Shown here in pieces: positions 25,219-33,443 of a DNA stretch of 49,782 nucleotides. The position numbers were made by a program, and so were the translations under genes. The notes under the pieces were generated by a model. That model had not been told where the DNA came from. It saw only the letters and a program-made list of their open reading frames with translations, and did no database searches. Source of the DNA: Caballeronia calidae (GTDB lineage: Bacteria; Pseudomonadota; Gammaproteobacteria; Burkholderiales; Burkholderiaceae); the NCBI RefSeq assembly GCF_900044055.2, contig NZ_FCOX02000054.1:1-49782 (forward strand). The letters are read 5' to 3'. How positions within the stretch are numbered: position 1 is the first letter of the stretch; each line of letters opens with the position of its first letter.

Positions 25219-26346
25219 ATGAAACGACGTTTGTTGGTCATCGCCGCAGGCGCGCTGTGCATGCAGAGCGCATTCGCCCAGAGCACCGTCACGCTCTATG
25301 GGCTCGTTTCGACCGGCATCGTCTATGCGAACAACCAGCGCGGATCGGACAGGCAGGGGCATTCGACTTGGCAATTCTCCAGCGGCCCGATGCAGACTCC
25401 TCGTTGGGGCATGAAGGGCACCGAAGACCTCGGCGGGGGCGTGAAGGCGATTTTCACGCTCGAGAGCGGTTACAACATCGGCAACGGCACGCTGTCGCAA
25501 GGAGGGCGTGAGTTCGGACGGCAGGCATTCGTCGGATTGTCGTCGAACACACTGGGCACGCTCACGGTCGGGCGGCAGTATGACGAGGCGGTCACACTCT
25601 GCATGTTCGAATCGGCGTGCCAGTTCGCGGCTTACGGGACCCACATCGGCGACAACGACAACGTGTTTGATACCTTCCGCATCAATAACGCGGTTCAGTA
25701 CAAGACTATCAACTATGGCGGTTTCCAAGCCGAAGCGCTGTACGGCTTCTCGAACAAGGCCGGCGGCTTTTCCGACAACAACGCGTACAGCGCTGCAGTG
25801 CAGTACCGCCGAGGGCCGCTGTCGCTGGGGGCGGCCTTCCTCTTGATCAATGAGCCGAATGATCCGAACAACACCAACGGCGCGGTCGTCGGCGATTACG
25901 GATTCACTTCGCCATTCGTCACCAATCCGGCGACCGGCTCGGGCGTGCGTCGACAGATGATGTATGGCGCGGGAGGCGCATATGCGATCGGAGCGGCGAA
26001 CGTGTCGTTCCTCTACACGAATGCGCGCTTCGACTACCTCGATCAGTCGAGACTGACACTGCAAAACTTTGAAGTCTCGCTCACAGACTATGTACGTCCC
26101 GATCTGCTGCTGGGCGCGGGCTATATTTACACGACAGGGCAGTACCATCCACAGGATGCGTCGCCCGCATGGCATCAGGTAAATGCGGGGGTGAACTACT
26201 TCCTCAGCAAACGGACGGACCTGTTCGTGGTTGGCATCTATCAACATGCGGCGAAGGACGCGCCCTTTGCCCAGATCTACACGCTATCGCCCTCGACGAC
26301 GAAGAATCAGGTCTCCGCCGTCGCTGGGCTGCGTCATCGGTGGTAG
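25219..26346 (+). CDS. Gram-negative trimeric porin
   Basis: A 375-residue outer-membrane general porin of the betaproteobacterial OmpC-like type. The signal peptide covers about residues 1-20 (MKRRLLVIAAGALCMQSAFA). Mature features are STVTLYGLVSTGIVY, the loop-3 region leading from GMKGTEDLGGGVKAIFTLESG, FGRQAFVGLSS, LGTLTVGRQYD, and the closing VSAVAGLRHRW with the C-terminal aromatic residue needed for outer-membrane assembly. ATG 25219 has AGGAAAG upstream. Sixteen beta strands are expected. It diverges from the importer operon and may supply outer-membrane passage for the same substrate. Confidence 0.93.
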   Translation: MKRRLLVIAAGALCMQSAFAQSTVTLYGLVSTGIVYANNQRGSDRQGHSTWQFSSGPMQTPRWGMKGTEDLGGGVKAIFTLESGYNIGNGTLSQGGREFGRQAFVGLSSNTLGTLTVGRQYDEAVTLCMFESACQFAAYGTHIGDNDNVFDTFRINNAVQYKTINYGGFQAEALYGFSNKAGGFSDNNAYSAAVQYRRGPLSLGAAFLLINEPNDPNNTNGAVVGDYGFTSPFVTNPATGSGVRRQMMYGAGGAYAIGAANVSFLYTNARFDYLDQSRLTLQNFEVSLTDYVRPDLLLGAGYIYTTGQYHPQDASPAWHQVNAGVNYFLSKRTDLFVVGIYQHAAKDAPFAQIYTLSPSTTKNQVSAVAGLRHRW

Positions 26347-26531
26347 TGCAGCGAGAGAGGACGGCCAGCAATCGGAGCGCCGCGCAGGCCGAATCGCAAC
26401 GTCTCTCTTCGTCCGTTTTCCAACATGGATCGTACCGGTCGGATAGAGCGGTGCGAGCGTACCTCGCTCGCGAAACAACAGACTTACCGTCTTTTAATCG
26501 AGGTTCCTCCGCGGCTGTCGGGCGACGAAAC

Positions 26532-27551
26532 TCAGCGCTCCGCGAACACGAGCAGCGGTTTGGCCTCGTGTGCGGCGCTCTCCGCAGCCGTGAATGCTTC
26601 AAGTGCGCAATCGATGCGGTAGCGGCGCGCTGCAGGGGGCCTCAAGGTTCCATCGGCCATGCGATCGAGCAGGCTGCACAGCGTTCGGCTGCCTTCACTC
26701 ACGCCCTGGCGCGCAAGCCACGAGAAGATGAGCCAGCCGCGCACCTCGGCACTCGAGTAGATCAGTGCGGGCGCGAAAATCGGCATCTCGAAGGCCGCCG
26801 GGTCGGACTGACGGTGCGACGATAAGGCTCCGTAGACGAGCAGGCATCCGTTCGGCGCCAGCTGACGCACAAGCGTAGCGCCTGTGCGGCCGGCGACGCA
26901 GTCAATCGCTTTCACGATGCCATTTCCGCCAGTAGCTTTCATCAACTCCTCGGGCCAGCTTTCGTCGCCGGTGCATAAGACGACGTCACCGCCAAGATCC
27001 TGGATCTCAGCGACCTGCTCTTGACGGCGCACGAGGTTGATGGTCCGGAACCCCTGCGCTTTGGCGATCTGCAGCACAAGGCGACCGACCGTCGAGCCGG
27101 CCGCGCTCTGCACGAGCCAGTCGCCGCGGCCGAGCTGATGCTCGGAGATGGTCATTGCCCATGCCGTCATCGGGTTGATGAAGGCCTGTGCGGCGTTCTC
27201 GTCGGAAATCGTCGCCGGAACGGATATCGCCCGTTCAGCCGGGCTGATGACCTGCTCTCTCCACGTTCCAGGCACGTTCAGTAAGACGACGCGCTCTCCA
27301 ATCCGCGTGCGCGACACCTCGTTGCCCACGGCGTCGATGATTCCGACGCCCTCGGACCCGGGCGATGCGGGCAATTCAGGCTGACGCTGACGCGCGAAAC
27401 GTCCACGGATGACGTGCAGATCGGACGGGTGCACGGGCGTCAGCAGCATCCTCACGCGGACTTCAGTTGGCCCTGGCGCGGGCTCGGGCAAATCGCGCCA
27501 TTGGACTACCTCCGACGGCTCGCCGTTTTGTTCAATGATCAGGGCCTTCAT
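26532..27551 (-). CDS. MDR-family enoyl reductase/quinone oxidoreductase-like protein
   Basis: A 339-residue medium-chain dehydrogenase/reductase. The N-terminal GroES-like half contains MLLTPVHPSDLHVIRG and PGSEGVGIIDAVG. The Rossmann half has QSAAGSTVGRLVLQIAKAQG. The AGSTVGRL nucleotide motif and INPMTAWAM match the MECR/ETR group of NADPH-dependent 2-enoyl-thioester reductases. The catalytic and structural zinc ligands of alcohol dehydrogenases are absent. GGAGT precedes ATG 27551. It is the most distal gene of a minus-strand group with the tautomerase, BKACE and aldehyde dehydrogenase genes, with a 129-bp gap to the tautomerase. A role in reducing an enoyl-CoA or enone intermediate is plausible. 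Confidence 0.87.
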   Translation of the reverse strand: MKALIIEQNGEPSEVVQWRDLPEPAPGPTEVRVRMLLTPVHPSDLHVIRGRFARQRQPELPASPGSEGVGIIDAVGNEVSRTRIGERVVLLNVPGTWREQVISPAERAISVPATISDENAAQAFINPMTAWAMTISEHQLGRGDWLVQSAAGSTVGRLVLQIAKAQGFRTINLVRRQEQVAEIQDLGGDVVLCTGDESWPEELMKATGGNGIVKAIDCVAGRTGATLVRQLAPNGCLLVYGALSSHRQSDPAAFEMPIFAPALIYSSAEVRGWLIFSWLARQGVSEGSRTLCSLLDRMADGTLRPPAARRYRIDCALEAFTAAESAAHEAKPLLVFAER

Positions 27552-27680
27552 GTGCGTACTCCTTCACTCGAATTGCGGCGTAGATCATGCCGCCGAGGGC
27601 ACGACATGCGGCGAAAGCCGGGCTTCGTCGCATGTCAGTCGAGTTCAGCCTAAGAGTCCTTTCAGACGCGGCTGATCGAT

Positions 27681-28112
27681 TCAGCCTTCACTTGGATCAA
27701 AGGGCGATGCGCGGTTTTCGAGCTTCCATTTCTTCTCGGCTTCGGTATCAGGCCGAGGTGGTCGAATGCCGTCGATCAACCACAGTTCACGCGGCGTCTC
27801 GCCGACATGCAACTCGTAGTGGTAGCCTCGATCCTGGACAAATGGCGCAATTGCAGCGTTCGCCTTGCGAAGCCAGGACTGCGTCCACTCGACGTCCTTC
27901 GAAATGTGTCTGGCGAACTGATCCAGTCTGATTCTGACAAAGTCATCCCGCGGCTCCCCTCCCATGTAGAAGGAATCTTTCGGCTGTTCATGAAATAGAA
28001 CGCCTACATAGAAGCGAGGAATGATATAGATGTCGGCAATTCGCTTTGCCATCTCATGCTTGTCATCTGCCGTGTAGGCGCCGACTGGATGATAGATATT
28101 CCACAAGGGCAT
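27681..28112 (-). CDS. Tautomerase-superfamily protein (cis-CaaD-like)
   Basis: A 143-residue protein of the tautomerase_3 type. In this superfamily the amino-terminal proline, exposed after removal of Met, is the catalytic base. Here the chain begins MPLWNIYHPVGAYT, so ATG 28112 must be the start; GGAG seven bases upstream agrees, and an ATG four codons earlier would bury Pro1. FYMGGEPRDDFVRIRLDQFAR and WTQSWLRKANAAIAPFVQDRGYHYELH carry the probable Arg, Tyr and Glu partners. Activities in the family include keto-enol tautomerisation and hydration/dehalogenation of unsaturated acids. It lies between the MDR and BKACE genes on the same strand. Confidence 0.85.
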   Translation of the reverse strand: MPLWNIYHPVGAYTADDKHEMAKRIADIYIIPRFYVGVLFHEQPKDSFYMGGEPRDDFVRIRLDQFARHISKDVEWTQSWLRKANAAIAPFVQDRGYHYELHVGETPRELWLIDGIRPPRPDTEAEKKWKLENRASPFDPSEG

Positions 28113-28289
28113 TTTTGTCTCCATGCATCAATAGATGCCGCGTTTCCTACGTCAGAACATCCATTCTCGTGCAGAGAAAAGATGAATCAGACGTGAGTGC
28201 GGCGGCGGTATAGGTAGCCCGGAAACAGGCTACAACTTAGAACCACTGCGCTTCGCAATGCGGCGTGCTTAGGGAAGCCGCGTCCTGAC

Positions 28290-29174
28290 TTATTGGCGAC
28301 GGGCAAGGCCGAGTATGTCGCGAGCCTCGTCCGGCGTTGCCACTTCTGCGCCGATGCTTTCGATGATACTGACCGCGCGTTTGACCAACGCTGCATTGCC
28401 CGGCGCCAGTTTCCCCTTGGCAAGGTAAAGATTGTCTTCGAGGCCGACGCGAACATGTCCCCCGAGAATCACGCTTTGAGCGACGATCGGAAATTGCGCC
28501 CGCGAGATGCCAAACGCCGACCATCGGGCATTGTCGGGCAGATAGCGCTTCATCTGCAGAAGGCTCTCGGTGTCGGAGGAGGCTCCCCATGGCACGCCAA
28601 GGCATAGCTGGAACAGCGGAGCCTGCAGAATCCCCTGCGTTTCTATCAGGTGGCGCGCGAGCCGGATGTGCCCGAGATCAAATACCTCGATTTCCGGCTT
28701 AACGCCTGCTGCCTCGATCAAACTTGCCATTTTGACGAGATGGCCTGGCACGTTCACGAATGCGCGATTGCCGAAGTTCATGGTCGCTACGTCCAGCGTG
28801 CAGATCTCCGGACGCAACTCGAGCACATGCCGGACGCGAGCCTCGGGCGTCATCATCGTACTCAAGTCACTTCCCCGGTTCGGGTCTTCGTCGCTGGGAA
28901 CGAAACGTGCACCTGGGCCCGTCGTCAGATTGATCAATATCGGGCACCCGCTATCGCGAATACGCGAAACGACTTCCCTGTAGAGCGGCAGCTCCGTGCT
29001 CGGAGCGCCAGTATCAGGGTCGCGTACGTGAATGTGTGCGATGCTCGCTCCGGCTTCGCATGCCGCAATGGCCTCTTCGGCGATTCGCTTCGGTGTAACG
29101 GGTACCGCCGGACTCAGACGCGGGGTGTCGTCGCTTCCAGTGAGTGCACAACTGATAATCGTCTTGCTAGTCAT
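28290..29174 (-). CDS. BKACE-family beta-keto acid cleavage enzyme (DUF849)
   Basis: A 294-residue TIM-barrel zinc enzyme of the beta-keto acid cleavage family. Members condense a beta-keto acid with acetyl-CoA and release acetoacetate plus a new acyl-CoA. The zinc pair is H47 and H49 in AHIHVRD. Further family segments are LINLTTGPGARF, TLDVATMNFGN, PEIEVFDLGHI, and VRVGLEDNLYLAKGK, which carries the conserved glutamate. Length is normal. It is in line with the aldehyde dehydrogenase gene (116-bp gap). This enzyme implies that the pathway produces a beta-keto acid. Confidence 0.92.
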   Translation of the reverse strand: MTSKTIISCALTGSDDTPRLSPAVPVTPKRIAEEAIAACEAGASIAHIHVRDPDTGAPSTELPLYREVVSRIRDSGCPILINLTTGPGARFVPSDEDPNRGSDLSTMMTPEARVRHVLELRPEICTLDVATMNFGNRAFVNVPGHLVKMASLIEAAGVKPEIEVFDLGHIRLARHLIETQGILQAPLFQLCLGVPWGASSDTESLLQMKRYLPDNARWSAFGISRAQFPIVAQSVILGGHVRVGLEDNLYLAKGKLAPGNAALVKRAVSIIESIGAEVATPDEARDILGLARRQ

Positions 29175-29290
29175 GGTGTTCGTTCAAAGAAATATGAATG
29201 AAGTGCCACACTCGCGCGCCCCGCCATGTGGCCGGCTTCATGCGTCCGCGGACGGACATGGCAATGACCGTGCAGCGCGCCGAGCTACGG

Positions 29291-30697
29291 TCAGGCGGCC
29301 CGCGCGGGGCCGATCGGTGCTGCTCCCACCGGCGCAACCTTGATTAGCTTCTTGTTGACGAATTCGTCGAAACCCAGCAAAGACAGTTCTCGCCCAAAAC
29401 CCGAGCGCTTGACGCCACCGAAGGGCAACTCCGCTGCCGTGCCGAACGGCTGATTGATGAACACCATGCCACTGTCGATGTGCGCGGCGACGCGCTCGCC
29501 GCGCTCGGTATCCTCGGTGAATACCGACGCGCCCAGACCGTACGGCGTGCCGTTGGCGAGCGCAATCGCGGCGGCTTCGTCCTCGACGACGTGGAACGCA
29601 GCGACGGGGCCAAAGAGTTCTTCGGCGAAGACGGGATTCTGCGGCGAAATGTCGGTCAGGACAGTCGGCTGCAAATAGAATCCCGGGCGCTCGACGCGCC
29701 TGCCTCCACACACGACGCGTGCCCCATGCGAAACCGCGCGATCGATCTGCTCGAGCAGCAGCTTCAACGCGCGCTCGGACGAAAGCGGAGCGACTGCGGT
29801 TGCCGGATCCATCGGATCGCCCGTCTCGAGGGCCGCCATCCGCTTCGCAAAACCTTCGAGGAAAGCGTCGCCGCGCGCCTTGCCGATCACGACGATGCGC
29901 TTGGAGCCAACGCAGCATTGACCCGCATTGAGCATGCGGCCCGCGACCGCGCTTTGGATCGCCCAATCGAGCGGCGCATCCTCGAGAACGATGAAAGGGT
30001 CGCTGCCTCCCAGCTCGAGCACGACCTTCTTCAGATTACGGCCGGCACGCTCGGCGACCGCGGCGCCGGCGCGCTCGCTGCCCGTCAAAGTCACGCCCTG
30101 GACGCGCGGGTCGTCGATGACGCGGCCGGCCTGATCGATCGATATAAACAAGTTCGTATATACACCTTCAGGCGCACCCGCTTCCTCGAATAAACGAGCG
30201 AAAGCCAACGCCGACTGCGGCACACTTTCGGCATGTTTGAGCAACAGGACGTTGCCCACCATCAGTTGCGGACCGGCTACGCGCGCAATCTGATAGTACG
30301 GAAAATTCCACGGCTCGACGGCGAAGATTGCGCCGATTGGTTCGATATGAACAGCGGCGCCCGGCGCTTCCTCGAGAGGGCGTGGTTGAAGATATGCATG
30401 CGCGTGCTTTGCGTAGTAGTCCAGAATACTTGCCGACGAATCCACTTCCTTGCGCGCTTCACCGCTGCGTTTGCCCATTTCCAGTGTCAGATAGCCTGCG
30501 TATTCGTCGGCTCTTTCCCTCAACAATGCAGCCGCGCGCGACACGATGCGTGCCCGGTCGCCGATGGGACGACGTCGCCAGTCGGTTTCGAAAGCGCGCT
30601 GCGCGGACGCGAGCTTTTCTTCGAGCAAGTCGTCGGATATGTCGTCGTAGGTGGCGAGCAGTTCACCGGTAGCAGGATTGATGGTCGTGTACGGCAT
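29291..30697 (-). CDS. NAD(P)-dependent aldehyde dehydrogenase (succinate-semialdehyde type)
   Basis: A 468-residue aldehyde dehydrogenase. It has the general base E228 in LELGGSDPF and the nucleophile C262 in MLNAGQCCVGSKR. The cofactor segment is PWNFPYYQIARVAGPQLMVGNV, and TLTGSERAG and EELFGPVAAFHV complete the pattern. The short form beginning PYTTINPATGE resembles the succinate-semialdehyde dehydrogenase group. GGAGA precedes ATG 30697. It is the first gene of the minus-strand group and is preceded by the dyad at 30744-30760, 47 bp upstream. The actual aldehyde is not readable. Confidence 0.93.
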   Translation of the reverse strand: MPYTTINPATGELLATYDDISDDLLEEKLASAQRAFETDWRRRPIGDRARIVSRAAALLRERADEYAGYLTLEMGKRSGEARKEVDSSASILDYYAKHAHAYLQPRPLEEAPGAAVHIEPIGAIFAVEPWNFPYYQIARVAGPQLMVGNVLLLKHAESVPQSALAFARLFEEAGAPEGVYTNLFISIDQAGRVIDDPRVQGVTLTGSERAGAAVAERAGRNLKKVVLELGGSDPFIVLEDAPLDWAIQSAVAGRMLNAGQCCVGSKRIVVIGKARGDAFLEGFAKRMAALETGDPMDPATAVAPLSSERALKLLLEQIDRAVSHGARVVCGGRRVERPGFYLQPTVLTDISPQNPVFAEELFGPVAAFHVVEDEAAAIALANGTPYGLGASVFTEDTERGERVAAHIDSGMVFINQPFGTAAELPFGGVKRSGFGRELSLLGFDEFVNKKLIKVAPVGAAPIGPARAA

Positions 30698-30743
30698 TGA
30701 ATTTCTCCGCTGAAAAGTTGTATCGGGTCATCGCATGGACTGA

Positions 30744-30760
30744 TGTTAACACCGTTATCA
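30744..30760. promoter_or_regulatory. 17-bp dyad operator, copy 1
   Basis: TGTTAAC-ACC-GTTATCA, a 7-3-7 inverted repeat with one mismatch, lies 47-63 bp upstream of the aldehyde dehydrogenase start. It differs from copy 2 at one base only. Confidence 0.7.
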
Positions 30761-30800
30761 CGCCCCCCGACCAGCTTTTTCGGATCAGGAATAACCCTCA

Positions 30801-30828
30801 TTGAAATGAATGTTAACGCCGTTATCAT
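30801..30828 (+). promoter_or_regulatory. Promoter with 17-bp dyad operator, copy 2
   Basis: TTGAAA (30801-30806) and TATCAT (30823-30828) are spaced by 16 bp. TGTTAAC-GCC-GTTATCA (30811-30827) fills the spacer and overlaps the -10, a repressor arrangement. The DUF1330 gene starts at 30859. Copy 1 begins 67 bp to the left. Confidence 0.65.
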
Positions 30829-30858
30829 ACCCATGTATCACTCAACAGGGGAAGCGAA

Positions 30859-31155
30859 ATGGCAAAGGGATATTGGGTGGCAGCGTATCGGGCGGTCCAT
30901 GACGCAAGCAAGCTTGCGGCGTACGGCGTCCTCGCGACCCAAGTGGTAAAAGCCGCAGGTGGAAAATTCCTGGTCCGAGGCGGTGAAGTCGTCGCGTTCC
31001 AAGAGGGTCTCAAGGAACGGACGGTCGTGGTCGAATTCCCGAGCTTCGAGCAGGCACTCGCGACGTTTCGGAGTGAGCCTTATCAGAAAGCGCTGGCAGT
31101 ACTCGGAGATGGAGCCGAACGGGACGCGCGAGTGGTCGCGGGCCTCGACGATTGA
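30859..31155 (+). CDS. DUF1330 family protein
   Basis: A 98-residue member of DUF1330, a small ferredoxin-like-fold family of the dimeric alpha-beta barrel kind. The family pattern is clear: KGYWVAAYRAVHDASKLAAY, GGKFLVRGGEVVAFQEG, RTVVVEFPSFEQALATFRSEPYQKAL. Function is unknown; small proteins of this fold often act on or bind hydrophobic intermediates. It is the first plus-strand gene of the island, directly behind an operator-covered promoter, and is followed by the enoyl-CoA hydratase gene after 184 bp. Confidence 0.88.
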   Translation: MAKGYWVAAYRAVHDASKLAAYGVLATQVVKAAGGKFLVRGGEVVAFQEGLKERTVVVEFPSFEQALATFRSEPYQKALAVLGDGAERDARVVAGLDD

Positions 31156-31288
31156 ATACTCGAACCGCGCCTCGAGTCCCGTCGTAGTTTGACTGTCTCT
31201 GCTACGGAAGAGAAACGAACCTCAGTTGCTTTTACTTGTTGCCGCCAGAGAGTCCGCAAGTGTCGATATGCTGCCCAAATGTTAGGCA

Positions 31289-31305
31289 TGTTAACACCAT
31301 GATCG
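31289..31305. promoter_or_regulatory. 17-bp dyad operator, copy 3 (partial)
   Basis: TGTTAACACC is identical to copy 1, followed by a poorer right arm ATGATCG. It ends 35 bp before the enoyl-CoA hydratase start, a spacing close to that of copy 2 before DUF1330. Confidence 0.5.
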
Positions 31306-31339
31306 GAAAAACATTTGAACTTGATGAAATGGAGCAGAG

Positions 31340-32116
31340 ATGGACGAAGCAATTGTTCAGAAGGAAATCAAAGGGAATGTGACGGTGCTTACGATGATTC
31401 GTCGCCCGCACAACTTGATGGGCCCGACGCTTTATCGCGCACTGCTCGACGAATTCGACGAGGCGGTGCAACGCGGCTCGCGGGCGATTCTGTTGCGCAG
31501 CGGTCTTCGGCACTTCTCCGCCGGCGCTGAAGTCTCGCTGTTTCCCGAGCGCATTGCCACGCGAGGAAAAGCGTTGATGGACCCGCTGGAAGTGCTGCGA
31601 GGCTTCGAGACGCTCCCTATTCCGATCGTCGTCGCAGTGAACGGCACATGCCTTGGCGGCGGATTCGAAGTAGCGCTCGCCTGTGACTTCAGCGTAGTCG
31701 CCGAATCCGCCAAGATCGGTTCGGTCGAGGTTGCACTCGGTTTGCATCCGCTCCTCGGCGGCATACAGCGTCAGGTGATGCGAGCCGGCCCGGCGCGTGC
31801 GAAAGAACTGGCGTTGCTTGGTCGCCGTTACGACGCCGCCACGCTCGGACGCTGGGGCCTGATCAATCTCGTTGTGCCCGACGACAAGCTCGACGAAGTC
31901 GCGCTGTCGGTTGCGCAAGAACTGGCCGCCGGGCCGACTGTCGCGCATGCCGCCACCAAACGGCTGGTGCGGGTCGCGGTCAACGAGGGGGTAGCTGCTG
32001 CCGACGAAGCAATGTTCGAACTGCAAAAGCCGATCTGGGCGTCGCAGGATCTCAAACGTGGACTGGAGGCCTTCGACAAGACCGGCCCGGGTACCGCCAT
32101 TTTTGAAGGAAACTGA
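31340..32116 (+). CDS. Enoyl-CoA hydratase/isomerase family protein
   Basis: A 258-residue crotonase-fold protein. The first oxyanion segment is FSAGAEVSLF and the second NGTCLGGGFEVALACDFSVVA. The catalytic region is KIGSVEVALGLHPLLGGIQR. The usual glutamate of true hydratases is less certain here, because E/L/H residues occupy the region, so isomerase or lyase activity is possible. GGAG lies six bases before the ATG. The stop is one base from the CoA-transferase start, so the two are coupled. Operator copy 3 is just upstream. Confidence 0.9.
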   Translation: MDEAIVQKEIKGNVTVLTMIRRPHNLMGPTLYRALLDEFDEAVQRGSRAILLRSGLRHFSAGAEVSLFPERIATRGKALMDPLEVLRGFETLPIPIVVAVNGTCLGGGFEVALACDFSVVAESAKIGSVEVALGLHPLLGGIQRQVMRAGPARAKELALLGRRYDAATLGRWGLINLVVPDDKLDEVALSVAQELAAGPTVAHAATKRLVRVAVNEGVAAADEAMFELQKPIWASQDLKRGLEAFDKTGPGTAIFEGN

Positions 32117-32117
32117 C

Positions 32118-33380
32118 ATGGCCGGACCGCTCGAAGGACTCAAAGTCGTAGATTTCTCGCGGGTGCTGGCCGGCCCGCTGTGCGCCCGGACGCTTGCGGA
32201 TCTCGGCGCAGACGTGATCAAGATCGAGCCGCCGCGGCCGGACGTGTCACGCGCCGCGTTCCCGAATCGCAACGGCATGTCCGGCTACTACGCTCAGCAG
32301 AATAGCGGCAAGCGCAACATCAGCATCGATCTGAACGCACCGCGCGCACGCGAGCTCGTGCTGCGCCTGTGCGACGAAGCTGACATCGTCGTGGAAAATT
32401 TTCGAGCCGGCACGCTCAAGGGGTTCGGGCTCGACTACGAGACGCTTTCGCTGCGCAATCCAAAACTGGTCTACGTATCGATCACGGGCTATGGGCAGCG
32501 CGGTCCCTGGGCGTCGCGCATGGCGTACGCGCCGACCGTGCAGGCCGAAACCGGATTCACGCACAACACGCTGCGCCATTTCGACAGCGCCGGCGACGGC
32601 CGCAAGTGGACCGATCCCTTATCGCACGCGGACGTCTATGCAGGCCTTCAAGCAACAATCGCCGTGCTCGCGGCAGTGCGCAAACGTGAAGTTACCGGAC
32701 GCGGCCAATACATCGACGTGGCGATGGCCGCCGTGATGTTGTCGATCAACGAACGCGCTCACCTCGATCTCGCGGATGTCGATACCGGCGCCGAGCCGGG
32801 CATTCTCGGCGCCTCCGATGGCCCGCATTTCGTCGGCCCCGGCGGTGAAGAGTTCGTCGCTGCGCAAAGCATCGTCGGCAGCAACACGTTTCCGAACTAC
32901 TTGCGCGCCATGCGGCGCATGGACCTTGCCCAGGATCCGCGCTTCAACACAGCCGAGCGCCGCCGGCAGAACTACGACGTACTGCATGCCGTCATCCAGA
33001 CGTGGATGCGGTCTTTTCGCGATCTCAAGACGCTCGACGCGCAACTCGACGAGGCCAAGATCGCGATAGGCCAGATCCGAACGCTCAAGGAACTGGCCGA
33101 GACCGACTGGGCAAAGCAGTGGGGGGCCGTGCATGAGGTTCCGGATCGCCGTGGCGGATCGTATTTCATTCACGGCTATCCTTGGCGCTTTTCCGAAGAC
33201 GAGCTTGGAATGCGCAGCGCGCCGGCTTTTCGCGGCGAGCATAACGAGCAGGTGTTCCGCGAAGCGGGCCTCACGGATACCGACATCCGCGCTGCAATCG
33301 ACACGGGCATTCTGGTCGGACCGCCGCCGACCACGAAAGCAATCGATGCCGCTGTACTTTTGGAAGCACGCGCCAGCTAG
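32118..33380 (+). CDS. Family III (CaiB/BaiF) CoA-transferase
   Basis: A 420-residue family III CoA-transferase. Motifs are LKVVDFSRVLAGPLCARTLADLG, DVIKIEPPRPD, NSGKRNISIDLN, VVENFRAGTLKGFG and ITGYGQRGPW. D172 in SHADVYAGLQA is the expected catalytic aspartate, then VTGRGQYIDVAMAAV. The central insert (LADVDTGAEPGILGASDGPHF) and the YFIHGYPWRFS tail differ from the other two CoA-transferases in the window, so substrates probably differ. ATG 32118 has AAGGAAAC upstream and follows the hydratase stop by one base. An upstream in-frame ATG at 32058 lies inside the hydratase gene and is rejected. Confidence 0.91.
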   Translation: MAGPLEGLKVVDFSRVLAGPLCARTLADLGADVIKIEPPRPDVSRAAFPNRNGMSGYYAQQNSGKRNISIDLNAPRARELVLRLCDEADIVVENFRAGTLKGFGLDYETLSLRNPKLVYVSITGYGQRGPWASRMAYAPTVQAETGFTHNTLRHFDSAGDGRKWTDPLSHADVYAGLQATIAVLAAVRKREVTGRGQYIDVAMAAVMLSINERAHLDLADVDTGAEPGILGASDGPHFVGPGGEEFVAAQSIVGSNTFPNYLRAMRRMDLAQDPRFNTAERRRQNYDVLHAVIQTWMRSFRDLKTLDAQLDEAKIAIGQIRTLKELAETDWAKQWGAVHEVPDRRGGSYFIHGYPWRFSEDELGMRSAPAFRGEHNEQVFREAGLTDTDIRAAIDTGILVGPPPTTKAIDAAVLLEARAS

Positions 33381-33443
33381 CCGCAACCGGAAGCTGCGGC
33401 GGCATTGCGGGCACACTCTCGACACGACACGTAGGAAAACCGA

